The notes under the pieces: generated by a model
Told to the model about the DNA's origin: nothing
The model's database searches: none
The model's input: only the letters and a program-made list of their open reading frames with translations
Position numbers and translations under genes: made by a program
Source of the DNA: Sodaliphilus pleomorphus
GTDB taxonomy: Bacteria; Bacteroidota; Bacteroidia; Bacteroidales; Muribaculaceae
Length of the DNA: 64,000 nucleotides
Direction: 5' to 3'
NCBI RefSeq assembly: GCF_009676955.1
Contig: NZ_CP045696.1
Coordinates: 496,001-560,000 of the forward strand
In this document: piece after piece, positions 37,920 through 45,131 of the stretch
Numbering within the stretch: the first letter of the stretch is position 1
Layout: each line of letters opens with the position of its first letter

Positions 37920-40238
37920 ATGAAGAAAACTGTGTTGACCACAATCGCTGTCGCCACAGCGATAGCACACAACGCCCAAATGAAGCCAGCCATACCCCGC
38001 GACGAGGCCATAGAGGCAAAAATCGAGAACACGCTGAGCAAGATGACCCTCGACGACAAAGTGGGACAGATGCTCGAGCTCAACATCGACATCTTCGGCT
38101 CCAACAAGGGCAAAGGCTGGGAAATGGACAAAGCCAAGATGGACTCTGCCATCAAAGTCTGGCGCATAGGGTCGGTGCTCAACGCCCCGGGCACCCGTGC
38201 TGCCACTGTACAACAGTGGCAAGCGTGGATACCCTACATCCAGAAGCAGTCGATGCGCCACCTGGGCATCCCCAGCATCTACGGCCTCGACAACAACCAC
38301 GGCTCGACCTATATACAAGGCGGCACGCTCTTCCCGCAACCCATCAACGTGGCCGCCTCGTTCAACACCGAGCTGGCCCGCACGACGGCCGAGGTCACGG
38401 CCTATGAGAGCCGCGCTGCCGACTGCCCCTGGGTGTACAACCCCACCATCGACCTGGGCCGCGACCCGCGCTGGCCGCGCCTGTGGGAAAGCTATGGCGA
38501 AGACCCCGTGGTGGAGTCGCGCATGGTAGAAGCCGCCATAGCGGGCTACCAGGGCAGCGACCCCAATCACCTGGGCAAGTACAACGTGGCCACATCGGTC
38601 AAGCACTACCTGGCCTATGGGGCTCCCTTCTCGGGCAAAGACCGCACGCCAGCCTATGTCGCGCCACAAGTGCTGCGAGAAAAATACTTCGCCCCCTTCA
38701 AGGCAGCCGCCCAGGCCGGCGCGCTCACCTTCATGGCCAACTCGGCCTCGGTCAACGGCGTGCCGGTGCATGCCAGCTATGAGTACCTCACCCAGTGGCT
38801 CAAGAACGACCTGAACTGGGACGGAATGATTGTGACCGACTGGGCCGACATCAACAATCTCTACACCCGCGAGCATGTGGCCAAAGACAAAAAAGAAGCC
38901 ATTAAAATCGCCATCAATGCCGGCATCGACATGAGCATGGACCCCTACGACGTCGACTTCTGCACCCTGCTCAAGGAGCTTGTGAACGAGGGGCAGGTGA
39001 AGATGTCGCGCATCGACGATGCCGTGCGCCGCATCTTGCGTGTGAAATACCGGCTGGGCCTTTTCGACACGCCCAACACCGGCGGAAAGGACTATGCAAA
39101 ATTTGGCAGCGACGACTTTGCCCTCAAAGCCCTGCACGCTGCCGAGGAGAGCGAGGTGCTGCTCAAGAACGACGACGGCACCCTGCCCATAGCACGCGGC
39201 ACCAAGATACTGGTCACCGGCCCAAATGCCAACCAGATGCGCTGTCTCGACGGCGGCTGGAGCTACACCTGGCAGGGCTCGGGAGCCGAGGACCTGGCAA
39301 GCAAGTACAACACCATCTACGAGGCACTGTGCAACAAGTACGGCCGCGACAACGTCACACTCGAGCAAGGCGTGACCTATAATGAGAAAGGCCACTACTG
39401 GGAAGAGAACACCCCCCACATCGACAAGGCCGTGGCGGCTGCACAGGGCGTAGACGTGATTGTGGCTTGCATAGGCGAGAACTCCTATACCGAGACTCCC
39501 GGCAACCTCACCGACCTCACGCTCTCTAAGAACCAGCGCGACCTGGTGAAGGCACTGGCCAAGACCGGCAAGCCCATCGTGCTCATCTTGAACGAGGGAC
39601 GCCCACGGCTCATTGCCGACATCGAGCCCCTGGCCAAGGCTGTGGTCAACATCCTGCTGCCTGGCAACTATGGTGCCGATGCCCTGGCCAACCTGCTAAG
39701 CGGCGAGGTAAACTTCAGTGCAAAGATGCCCTATACCTATCCCAAGGAAATCAACAGCCTCATCAACTACGACTACAAGGTGAGCGAGGAAGTATCGACC
39801 ATGGCCGGAGCCTACGACTACGACGCCAAGGTGACCCAGCAGTGGCCCTTCGGCTACGGACTGAGCTACACTACATTCACCTACAGCCACCTCACGATCG
39901 ACAAGACCGACTTTGAGCCCGACGACGAGCTCACTGTGAGCGTTGACGTGACCAATAGCGGCCGCCGTGCCGGCAAAGAGGCCGTGCTGCTCTACAGCAG
40001 CGACCTGGTGGCATCGATAGTGCCCGACTGCCGCAGGCTGCGTGCATTCAAGAAAATCGAGCTGCAGCCCGGTGAGACCAAGACAGTCACCTTCAAGCTG
40101 CCGGCAAGCGACCTGGCCTTTGTGGGACAAGACATGAAGTGGCGACTTGAGGATGGCGACTTTGTGTTTACCACAGGCGGACAGGCCGTGAAAGCACGAT
40201 GCACCAAGACCAAGGTGTGGAACACACCCAACATATAG
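37920..40238 (+). CDS. Glycoside hydrolase family 3 beta-glucosidase-like enzyme
   Basis: The 772-residue protein has a signal peptide (MKKTVLTTIAVATAIAHNA). The GH3 (alpha/beta)8 domain contains LDDKVGQMLELNID, the substrate-binding VATSVKHYLAYG and the nucleophile Asp in GMIVTDWADINNL near residue 307. The second alpha/beta sandwich begins near residue 395 (ESEVLLKNDDGTLPI), and a fibronectin-III-like domain near 660-760 follows (VSVDVTNSGRRAGKEAVLLYSSD). It hydrolyses beta-linked oligosaccharides in the periplasm. The -7 element TAAATTTG is at 37882-37889. A 500-residue antisense frame is a shadow. Confidence 0.95.
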   Translation: MKKTVLTTIAVATAIAHNAQMKPAIPRDEAIEAKIENTLSKMTLDDKVGQMLELNIDIFGSNKGKGWEMDKAKMDSAIKVWRIGSVLNAPGTRAATVQQWQAWIPYIQKQSMRHLGIPSIYGLDNNHGSTYIQGGTLFPQPINVAASFNTELARTTAEVTAYESRAADCPWVYNPTIDLGRDPRWPRLWESYGEDPVVESRMVEAAIAGYQGSDPNHLGKYNVATSVKHYLAYGAPFSGKDRTPAYVAPQVLREKYFAPFKAAAQAGALTFMANSASVNGVPVHASYEYLTQWLKNDLNWDGMIVTDWADINNLYTREHVAKDKKEAIKIAINAGIDMSMDPYDVDFCTLLKELVNEGQVKMSRIDDAVRRILRVKYRLGLFDTPNTGGKDYAKFGSDDFALKALHAAEESEVLLKNDDGTLPIARGTKILVTGPNANQMRCLDGGWSYTWQGSGAEDLASKYNTIYEALCNKYGRDNVTLEQGVTYNEKGHYWEENTPHIDKAVAAAQGVDVIVACIGENSYTETPGNLTDLTLSKNQRDLVKALAKTGKPIVLILNEGRPRLIADIEPLAKAVVNILLPGNYGADALANLLSGEVNFSAKMPYTYPKEINSLINYDYKVSEEVSTMAGAYDYDAKVTQQWPFGYGLSYTTFTYSHLTIDKTDFEPDDELTVSVDVTNSGRRAGKEAVLLYSSDLVASIVPDCRRLRAFKKIELQPGETKTVTFKLPASDLAFVGQDMKWRLEDGDFVFTTGGQAVKARCTKTKVWNTPNI

Positions 40239-40272
40239 CCCACACGCCATACGCGTCCACCCAGAGCTACAA

Positions 40273-40312
40273 GAAATCCCGCAGCCCCCTTGCATGGAGG
40301 TTGCGGGATTTT
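40273..40312 (+). terminator. Terminator between GH3 and rnpB
   Basis: AAATCCCGCA and TGCGGGATTT are inverted arms around a GC-rich loop, followed by TCT. It lies between convergent genes and probably ends the GH3 transcript. Confidence 0.75.
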
Positions 40313-40324
40313 CTATTGTGTCGA

Positions 40325-40704
40325 GCAGTATGGCTATAAGCCGGGTTATGTAGCGGCACACAAAAAAAGAATGCGGCCGCCGTCTGTCATTTATCTGTCC
40401 GGCATGTTGCCATGCCGATATAGCAGTCTACCCCTCGGCAATGGGCGAGCAACCCTTAAATGCCGATATACTTGACCTTGCAACTCACAGGTGGTACGGC
40501 ATGCCATGTCGCCATGGCACCCGGTGAGCTCTTGCCTCGCCTTTTCACCCTTACCGCCTGCACAAAGGCGGGCGGCGGTAGTTTTCTGTTACCTTAAACC
40601 CTGAGGTCGCCCCCAGCTTCCCGTTAAGAAATGTGATGCTCTGCGTTGCCCGGACTTTCCTCTCGATATTCTTGCGAAACACGAGCGACAGACCGCCATA
40701 CTGC
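40325..40704 (-). ncRNA. rnpB: RNase P RNA, class A
   Basis: The ends are set by the P1 helix GCAGTATGGC (40704-40695 read on the minus strand) pairing with GCCATACTGC (40334-40325). Universal segments are visible on the minus strand: GAGAGGAAAGTCCGGGC in the 5' part (CRI and P4 side) and ACAGAAAACTACCGCC in the middle. AACCCGGCTTATAG stands near the 3' end. At about 380 nt it has the normal size. It is the catalytic RNA that removes 5' leaders of tRNA precursors. Confidence 0.95.
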
Positions 40705-40734
40705 ATTTTCTTTAAATTTGCTCTTATGTGGGTG

Positions 40735-40766
40735 CAAAGTTACAACAAAAAAGGTTTGCAATCAAA
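40735..40766 (-). promoter_or_regulatory. Promoter of rnpB
   Basis: On the minus strand TTTG (-33), a 20-nt spacer and TAACTTTG (-7) stand 31 bp before the mature RNase P RNA end, in the gap just after the rarA stop codon (40772). Confidence 0.7.
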
Positions 40767-40771
40767 AAATT

Positions 40772-42055
40772 TCACTGCTCGTCGGGGTGCCAGCGTCCCT
40801 GCTGACGCGCGCGCATCACATTCTCGGCCGGGTTGTCCTGCGGCACCCACAGCTGCGGGTGATGCAGCTGCTGGGGCATGTACTCCTGGTTGACAAAATG
40901 GCCGGGGAAGTCGTGGGCATACTTGTAGTCCTTGCCATATCCCAGCTGCTTCATCAACTTAGTGGGCGCGTTGCGCAAGTGCAGGGGCACCGGGGCATTG
41001 CCCGTAGCGGCCACAAGTTGCTGGGCCGCGTTGATGGCCATGTAGGCACTGTTGCTCTTGGCCGAGGCGGCCAGGTAGATGGTGCACTCGCTCAGGGGGA
41101 TGCGTCCCTCGGGCCACCCTATCTTCTGTATGATGTCGAAGGTGGCATTGGCCAGCAACAAGGCGTTGGGGTTGGCCAGGCCTATGTCTTCGGCAGCCGA
41201 GATGCACAGGCGACGGGCGATGAACTTGGGGTCCTCTCCGCCCTCGATGAGGCGGGCCAGCCAGTAGACGGCGGCATCGGGGTCGCTGCCGCGTATCGAC
41301 TTGATGAATGCCGAGATAATGTCGTAGTGCATCTCGCCGTCCTTGTCAAAGGCCATGGGATTCTGCTGCAGCCGGCTGGTGACCACATCGTCGTTGATGA
41401 CCATGGGCTCGCCCGGGGCCAGCGACTGGTAGATGAGGTCGAGGATGTTGAGCAACTTGCGGGCATCGCCGCCGCTGTAGCGCAACAGGGCCGTGGTCTG
41501 CTCCACCCTCACCTGGAGATTCTTGAACATGGCATCGGTCTTCACGGCATGGTCGAGCAGCTGGAGCAAGTCGTCCTTGTCGAGCGGGTTGAGCACATAG
41601 ACCTGGGCACGCGAGAGCAAGGGACGTATGACCTCGAACGAGGGATTCTCGGTCGTGGCGCCTATGAGCGTGACCGTGCCGTTCTCGACGGCGCCCAGCA
41701 ACGAGTCTTGCTGCGACTTGTTGAAACGGTGTATCTCGTCGATAAACAAAATGGGGCGGCCTTTGGAAAACACGCTTTGGGCGTCCTGCTTGCAACGTTC
41801 GAGCACATCGCGCACCTCCTTGACGCCGCTGGTCACGGCCGAGAGCGTGTAGAAGGGCACCTGAGTGTGCTCGGCAATGATGCGCGCCAGCGTGGTCTTG
41901 CCCACTCCAGGAGGTCCCCACAAGATAAAAGAAGAGATATTGCCGCTCTCTATCATGCGGCGTATCACGGCTCCTGGCCCCACCAGGTGCTTCTGGCCTA
42001 TGTAGTCGTCGAGTGTCTTCGGCCTCAAGCGCTCGGCCAATGGTTGATAATTCAT
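40772..42055 (-). CDS. rarA: Replication-associated recombination protein A (AAA+ ATPase)
   Basis: The 427-residue clamp-loader-like AAA+ protein has LAERLRPKTLDDYIGQKHLVG at the start. Walker A is WGPPGVGKTTLARI near residue 46 and Walker B is ILFIDEIHRFNKSQQDSLL. Sensor-like TLIGATTENPSFEV and the C-terminal tetramerisation region (LRNAPTKLMKQLGYGKDYKYAHDFPG) follow. RarA acts at stalled forks with SSB. Only 67 bp separate its stop from the rnpB 5' end. Confidence 0.96.
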   Translation of the reverse strand: MNYQPLAERLRPKTLDDYIGQKHLVGPGAVIRRMIESGNISSFILWGPPGVGKTTLARIIAEHTQVPFYTLSAVTSGVKEVRDVLERCKQDAQSVFSKGRPILFIDEIHRFNKSQQDSLLGAVENGTVTLIGATTENPSFEVIRPLLSRAQVYVLNPLDKDDLLQLLDHAVKTDAMFKNLQVRVEQTTALLRYSGGDARKLLNILDLIYQSLAPGEPMVINDDVVTSRLQQNPMAFDKDGEMHYDIISAFIKSIRGSDPDAAVYWLARLIEGGEDPKFIARRLCISAAEDIGLANPNALLLANATFDIIQKIGWPEGRIPLSECTIYLAASAKSNSAYMAINAAQQLVAATGNAPVPLHLRNAPTKLMKQLGYGKDYKYAHDFPGHFVNQEYMPQQLHHPQLWVPQDNPAENVMRARQQGRWHPDEQ

Positions 42056-42190
42056 TTTAGACTTGATGATTTGGAAGAACGAAATTACTATTTAATCATC
42101 AAAAAAGCAAGAATACAGAATATTATTCTGATTTTTACCTACTCTACCACATTAATCGCCGCACAGCTTCGACAATAAAGGACAATAAAG

Positions 42191-42198
42191 TAATTTTG
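42191..42198 (+). promoter_or_regulatory. -7 element upstream of the NhaC-like gene
   Basis: TAATTTTG matches the Bacteroidota -7 consensus, 17 bp before the start codon. No clear -33 is present. Confidence 0.4.
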
Positions 42199-42215
42199 CA
42201 ACAAAATTCAAGACA

Positions 42216-43547
42216 ATGACAGCAACAAAACAAAGCACACCGCAATCGTGCACAATGAGCACTGCCAGGGGGCTGCTCGCCTTGTCGCCCATTGCAGTGT
42301 TCCTGCTGCTCTATGTAGTGGTGTCGGCCATGATAGGCGATTTCTACAAGATGCCGCTGAGCATAACATTTATCGTCGCCTCGGTGTGGGCGCTGCTCTT
42401 GATGCCTAAAATGAAAATCAGCGACCGCATCGAGATATTCTCGAGCGGAGCAGCCAACACCAACATCCTTTACATGATATGGATCTTCATTCTGGCAGGG
42501 GCATTCTCGGCACTTGCCAAGGGCGTGGGAGCCATCGATGCCACGGTCAACCTCACGCTGTGGGCACTGCCGCCCGGCTACATTGTGCCGGGCCTGTTTG
42601 TCGTCACCTGTTTCATCTCGATGTCGATAGGCACCTCGGTGGGCACCATTGTAGCACTCACCCCGTTTGCCGTGCAACTGGCAGCGACCACCGGCGGCAA
42701 TGTGCCCTACTACACGGCTGTAGTGCTAAGCGGCTCATTCTTTGGCGACAACCTGTCGTTTATAAGCGACACGACAATTGCAGCCACCCGCAGCCTAAAG
42801 GTGAAAATGAGCGACAAGTTCAAGACCAACCTGCTCATCGCCCTGCCTGCGGCACTGGTGGTGCTGGGCGTGTATGTAGCGATGGGGATAGCCTCGCCCA
42901 GCCACGAGGCGGCAAGCACGGCAAGTGGCAACTGGTGGCTGGTGCTGCCCTACCTTGTTGTGATCGCTACCGCCATGTGTGGCGTGAACGTGATGATTGT
43001 GCTCACACTGGGCATCGCCTGCTGCATCGCCATCGCAACGGTCGTCGCGCAGCACGCCGGCCTCGTCGACATGTGCTCCATGATGGGCAAGGGCGTGCAA
43101 GACATGAGCGATCTCATCATCGTGACCCTGCTCGCGGCAGGATTGCTGGAGGTGATAAACTACAACGGCGGCATCAAGTACCTGATACAGCTGCTCACGC
43201 GGCACATAGGCGGCAGCCGTGCGGCACAGGCCGTGATTGCGCTGCTGGTGAGCCTCACCAACGTGTGCACCGCCAACAACACCATCGCCATCATCACAGT
43301 GGGCAGCATCTCGCGGCACATTGCTACACAGTTTCATGTCGACCCACGCAAGGCAGCAAGCCTGCTCGACACGGGGTCTTGCATCGTGCAGAGCCTCATC
43401 CCCTACGGGGCACAGTCGCTCATGGCAGCGGGGCTGGCCCACGTGAGCCCCGTGGCCTTCCTGCCCTATATGTACTACAGCTGGGCCCTTGCAGCGATGG
43501 TGGCACTGTCGATTGTGTTCAACTTCCCGCGGAAAGGATCATGTTGA
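42216..43547 (+). CDS. NhaC-family Na+/H+ antiporter
   Basis: The 443-residue protein has about twelve membrane segments. Family blocks are MSIGTSVGTIVALTPFAV near residue 137, SGSFFGDNLSFISDTTIAA near residue 174 (the acidic residues that bind ions), and TNVCTANNTIAIITVGSI plus LLDTGSCIVQSLIPYGAQ in the second half. It exchanges sodium, or another small ion or organic acid, for protons across the inner membrane. Its 3' end overlaps the dockerin-like gene on the other strand by 29 bp. Confidence 0.9.
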   Translation: MTATKQSTPQSCTMSTARGLLALSPIAVFLLLYVVVSAMIGDFYKMPLSITFIVASVWALLLMPKMKISDRIEIFSSGAANTNILYMIWIFILAGAFSALAKGVGAIDATVNLTLWALPPGYIVPGLFVVTCFISMSIGTSVGTIVALTPFAVQLAATTGGNVPYYTAVVLSGSFFGDNLSFISDTTIAATRSLKVKMSDKFKTNLLIALPAALVVLGVYVAMGIASPSHEAASTASGNWWLVLPYLVVIATAMCGVNVMIVLTLGIACCIAIATVVAQHAGLVDMCSMMGKGVQDMSDLIIVTLLAAGLLEVINYNGGIKYLIQLLTRHIGGSRAAQAVIALLVSLTNVCTANNTIAIITVGSISRHIATQFHVDPRKAASLLDTGSCIVQSLIPYGAQSLMAAGLAHVSPVAFLPYMYYSWALAAMVALSIVFNFPRKGSC

Positions 43548-44238
43548 TGAGCTCGGTCACGTCGCTCACATCGGCCCTGCCGTCGGCATTCACATCCACC
43601 TCGTCGAGCTCAAAGCCTGCAAGCGCCCCCAGGATATAATTGGTGACTGTGGTCACATCGCTCACATCGATGCCGCCGTCGCCGTTCACATCGCCGCGGC
43701 CGGCATGGCCGGCAACAGCCGCAATGGTGGCTGTGCGTATCGCGCCGGCATTGTTTACGTCGGCATCATAGGCGGCAAAGCGTATCTTGAAACGCCGCAC
43801 GCCGGCTGGCAGCTGCATAGTGGCACGCAAGTGGCGGGTGACCACTGTGTCGGTCACCATGCACTTGTAGCTCGACAGGGCGTTGCCAGCCGAGTCGAGC
43901 AGCACCACATAGGGCGAGTTGCGGTACATGCTGTAGTGGGTGACGTCGCCACCCAAAATCGATGTTGAGATAAATGTGAACTCCACATTCACCGCACTGG
44001 CTCCACCGGCCCGCAACTCGGGCGAAGTCAAGGTGTAATCAACTCCCGAGGCGTCTCTATATACCGTCACCTTATTGCCGCTTATCCTTGCAGTCGACAA
44101 GTCGACGACACCGTTGCGGTTGTAAACCCAGCCTTCATAATTATTTTGGTTGAATTGCGCCAGATCGGCACAATGTGCTGCCACGGCTACCGCACCAAGC
44201 AGCAGGCAAGCCATGAAACGTGTAATGTGGTAAATCAT
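43519..44238 (-). CDS. Exported protein with C-terminal dockerin-like repeats
   Basis: The 239-residue protein has a signal peptide (MIYHITRFMACLLLGAVAVAAHC). A beta-rich domain follows (residues about 25-165, NYEGWVYNRNGVVDLSTARI onward). Two calcium-loop repeats close it: GDVNGDGGIDVSDVTTVTNYI and VDVNADGRADVSDVTELINMI. Such dockerin-like ends are common on secreted Bacteroidales proteins. No cohesin is in the window, so they may simply fold on Ca2+ or serve sorting. The domain in front resembles a carbohydrate- or surface-binding jelly roll, but I cannot name it. The gene converges on the NhaC-like gene. Confidence 0.8.
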   Translation of the reverse strand: MIYHITRFMACLLLGAVAVAAHCADLAQFNQNNYEGWVYNRNGVVDLSTARISGNKVTVYRDASGVDYTLTSPELRAGGASAVNVEFTFISTSILGGDVTHYSMYRNSPYVVLLDSAGNALSSYKCMVTDTVVTRHLRATMQLPAGVRRFKIRFAAYDADVNNAGAIRTATIAAVAGHAGRGDVNGDGGIDVSDVTTVTNYILGALAGFELDEVDVNADGRADVSDVTELINMILSAGS

Positions 44239-44551
44239 TGATTAAGTCTTTGGTGTTTTTACAAAAGTACACATTTTTTGCCACCGAAGCCTTATCACAT
44301 GCAACAAAATGCCGAAGAAAATCCACTCGATCGCCAACAAGTATTTATTGATGGCCAAATATTGGGAAAAATTTTACGGCCTACTCCTTTCCGGTGAGCG
44401 TTTCGGCTTCCTCTCGACTGCTAATATATCAACTGACGCTGAAATATTCAAGAAAAAAAGCAACGCAAGACCTTTCTGTTACAGGATTAGAACGTTGCCG
44501 GCCCGCCTCCTGCCCCGAGGGGCTATCCACAGCGAGTTCTTTATGTCTTAC
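44239..44551. other. Intergenic stretch, left boundary of low-GC island
   Basis: There is no supportable gene. Composition shifts here from GC-rich to more AT-rich, marking the left end of the 44.5-52.3 kb island. I see no clear terminator or repeat at this junction. Confidence 0.45.
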
Positions 44552-44830
44552 TTACTCTTCAAGAAGGTCGGCAATTTCACGGGCCTCACCGCGGCTGAAG
44601 CCGCGAGCCTCAATCACATTGCCGCCCTTCGACTCGATGATAATGTCGGCAAACAGCAGGTGCTGCCGCACCGACACGCTACCCACCGAGCTCAACCTGA
44701 TTTTCGTCTCCTTGTAACCAATCACGCGCGACTTGCGGTAAATCACATGCTCGTCGGTGATAATCAACTTGTCGGGAAACACCGCATTGCCGTCGCCCGA
44801 CACCCTACTTGCCGTAAACTCGTATGCCAT
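44552..44830 (-). CDS. Small PH-like domain protein
   Basis: The 92-residue soluble protein begins MAYEFTASRVSGDG. An alternating beta pattern (LIITDEHVIYRKSRVIGYKETKIRL, VSVRQHLLFADIIIESKGG) and one C-terminal helix (SRGEAREIADLLEE) follow. This is the order of a bacterial PH (bPH/YdjZ-like) domain of minimal length. PH-like domains bind proteins or lipids. It is the last gene of the seven-gene minus-strand operon, 12 bp after the WXG100-like gene. No membrane segment or signal peptide is present. Confidence 0.7.
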   Translation of the reverse strand: MAYEFTASRVSGDGNAVFPDKLIITDEHVIYRKSRVIGYKETKIRLSSVGSVSVRQHLLFADIIIESKGGNVIEARGFSRGEAREIADLLEE

Positions 44831-44842
44831 AAGATGAAACGA

Positions 44843-45127
44843 TTATAGTTTGTGTTGTTGAGCCATACGATGAAATTCACATTGTTTTTTAGTGTATTCC
44901 GACAAGCGCTGCAGAGTGGCACAGGTGCCTTTAATTTGTTTAATAATGCTTTCGTTGAATTGGGCGCGAAACTCGTTAAACTGCGAGTCAGACCAATTTT
45001 GCCCGATGATATCTGTTTGTTTTTTTAGTTTGTCAAAAACCTGTTCAACTTGTTGACTAACTTGCATCAGGCTTTTAGAATAAGTCTCCACTCTGGAGAT
45101 GTCTTTCATTGAGCTGTCGGTTGCCAT
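44843..45127 (-). CDS. WXG100-like helical hairpin protein
   Basis: The 94-residue protein is almost entirely helical, with heptad-like residues on both sides of a central NWSDSQF turn (Trp at residue 45). That is the position of the WxG turn of WXG100/ESAT-6 proteins. The usual Gly is replaced by Asp. The C-terminus (CEFHRMAQQHKL) lacks a clear YxxxD/E export signal. It is encoded 4 bp downstream of an FtsK/EssC-like ATPase, the classical ESX neighbour. WXG100 proteins are substrates and activators of type VII secretion ATPases. Identity is inferred from size, motif and context and needs a structure comparison. Confidence 0.62.
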   Translation of the reverse strand: MATDSSMKDISRVETYSKSLMQVSQQVEQVFDKLKKQTDIIGQNWSDSQFNEFRAQFNESIIKQIKGTCATLQRLSEYTKKQCEFHRMAQQHKL

Positions 45128-45131
45128 AGTG

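Noticed and set aside
37917..39419. 500-codon open frame antisense to the GH3 gene
   Set aside because: GH3 motifs, signal peptide and -7 element support the plus strand; the antisense frame has no domain pattern.
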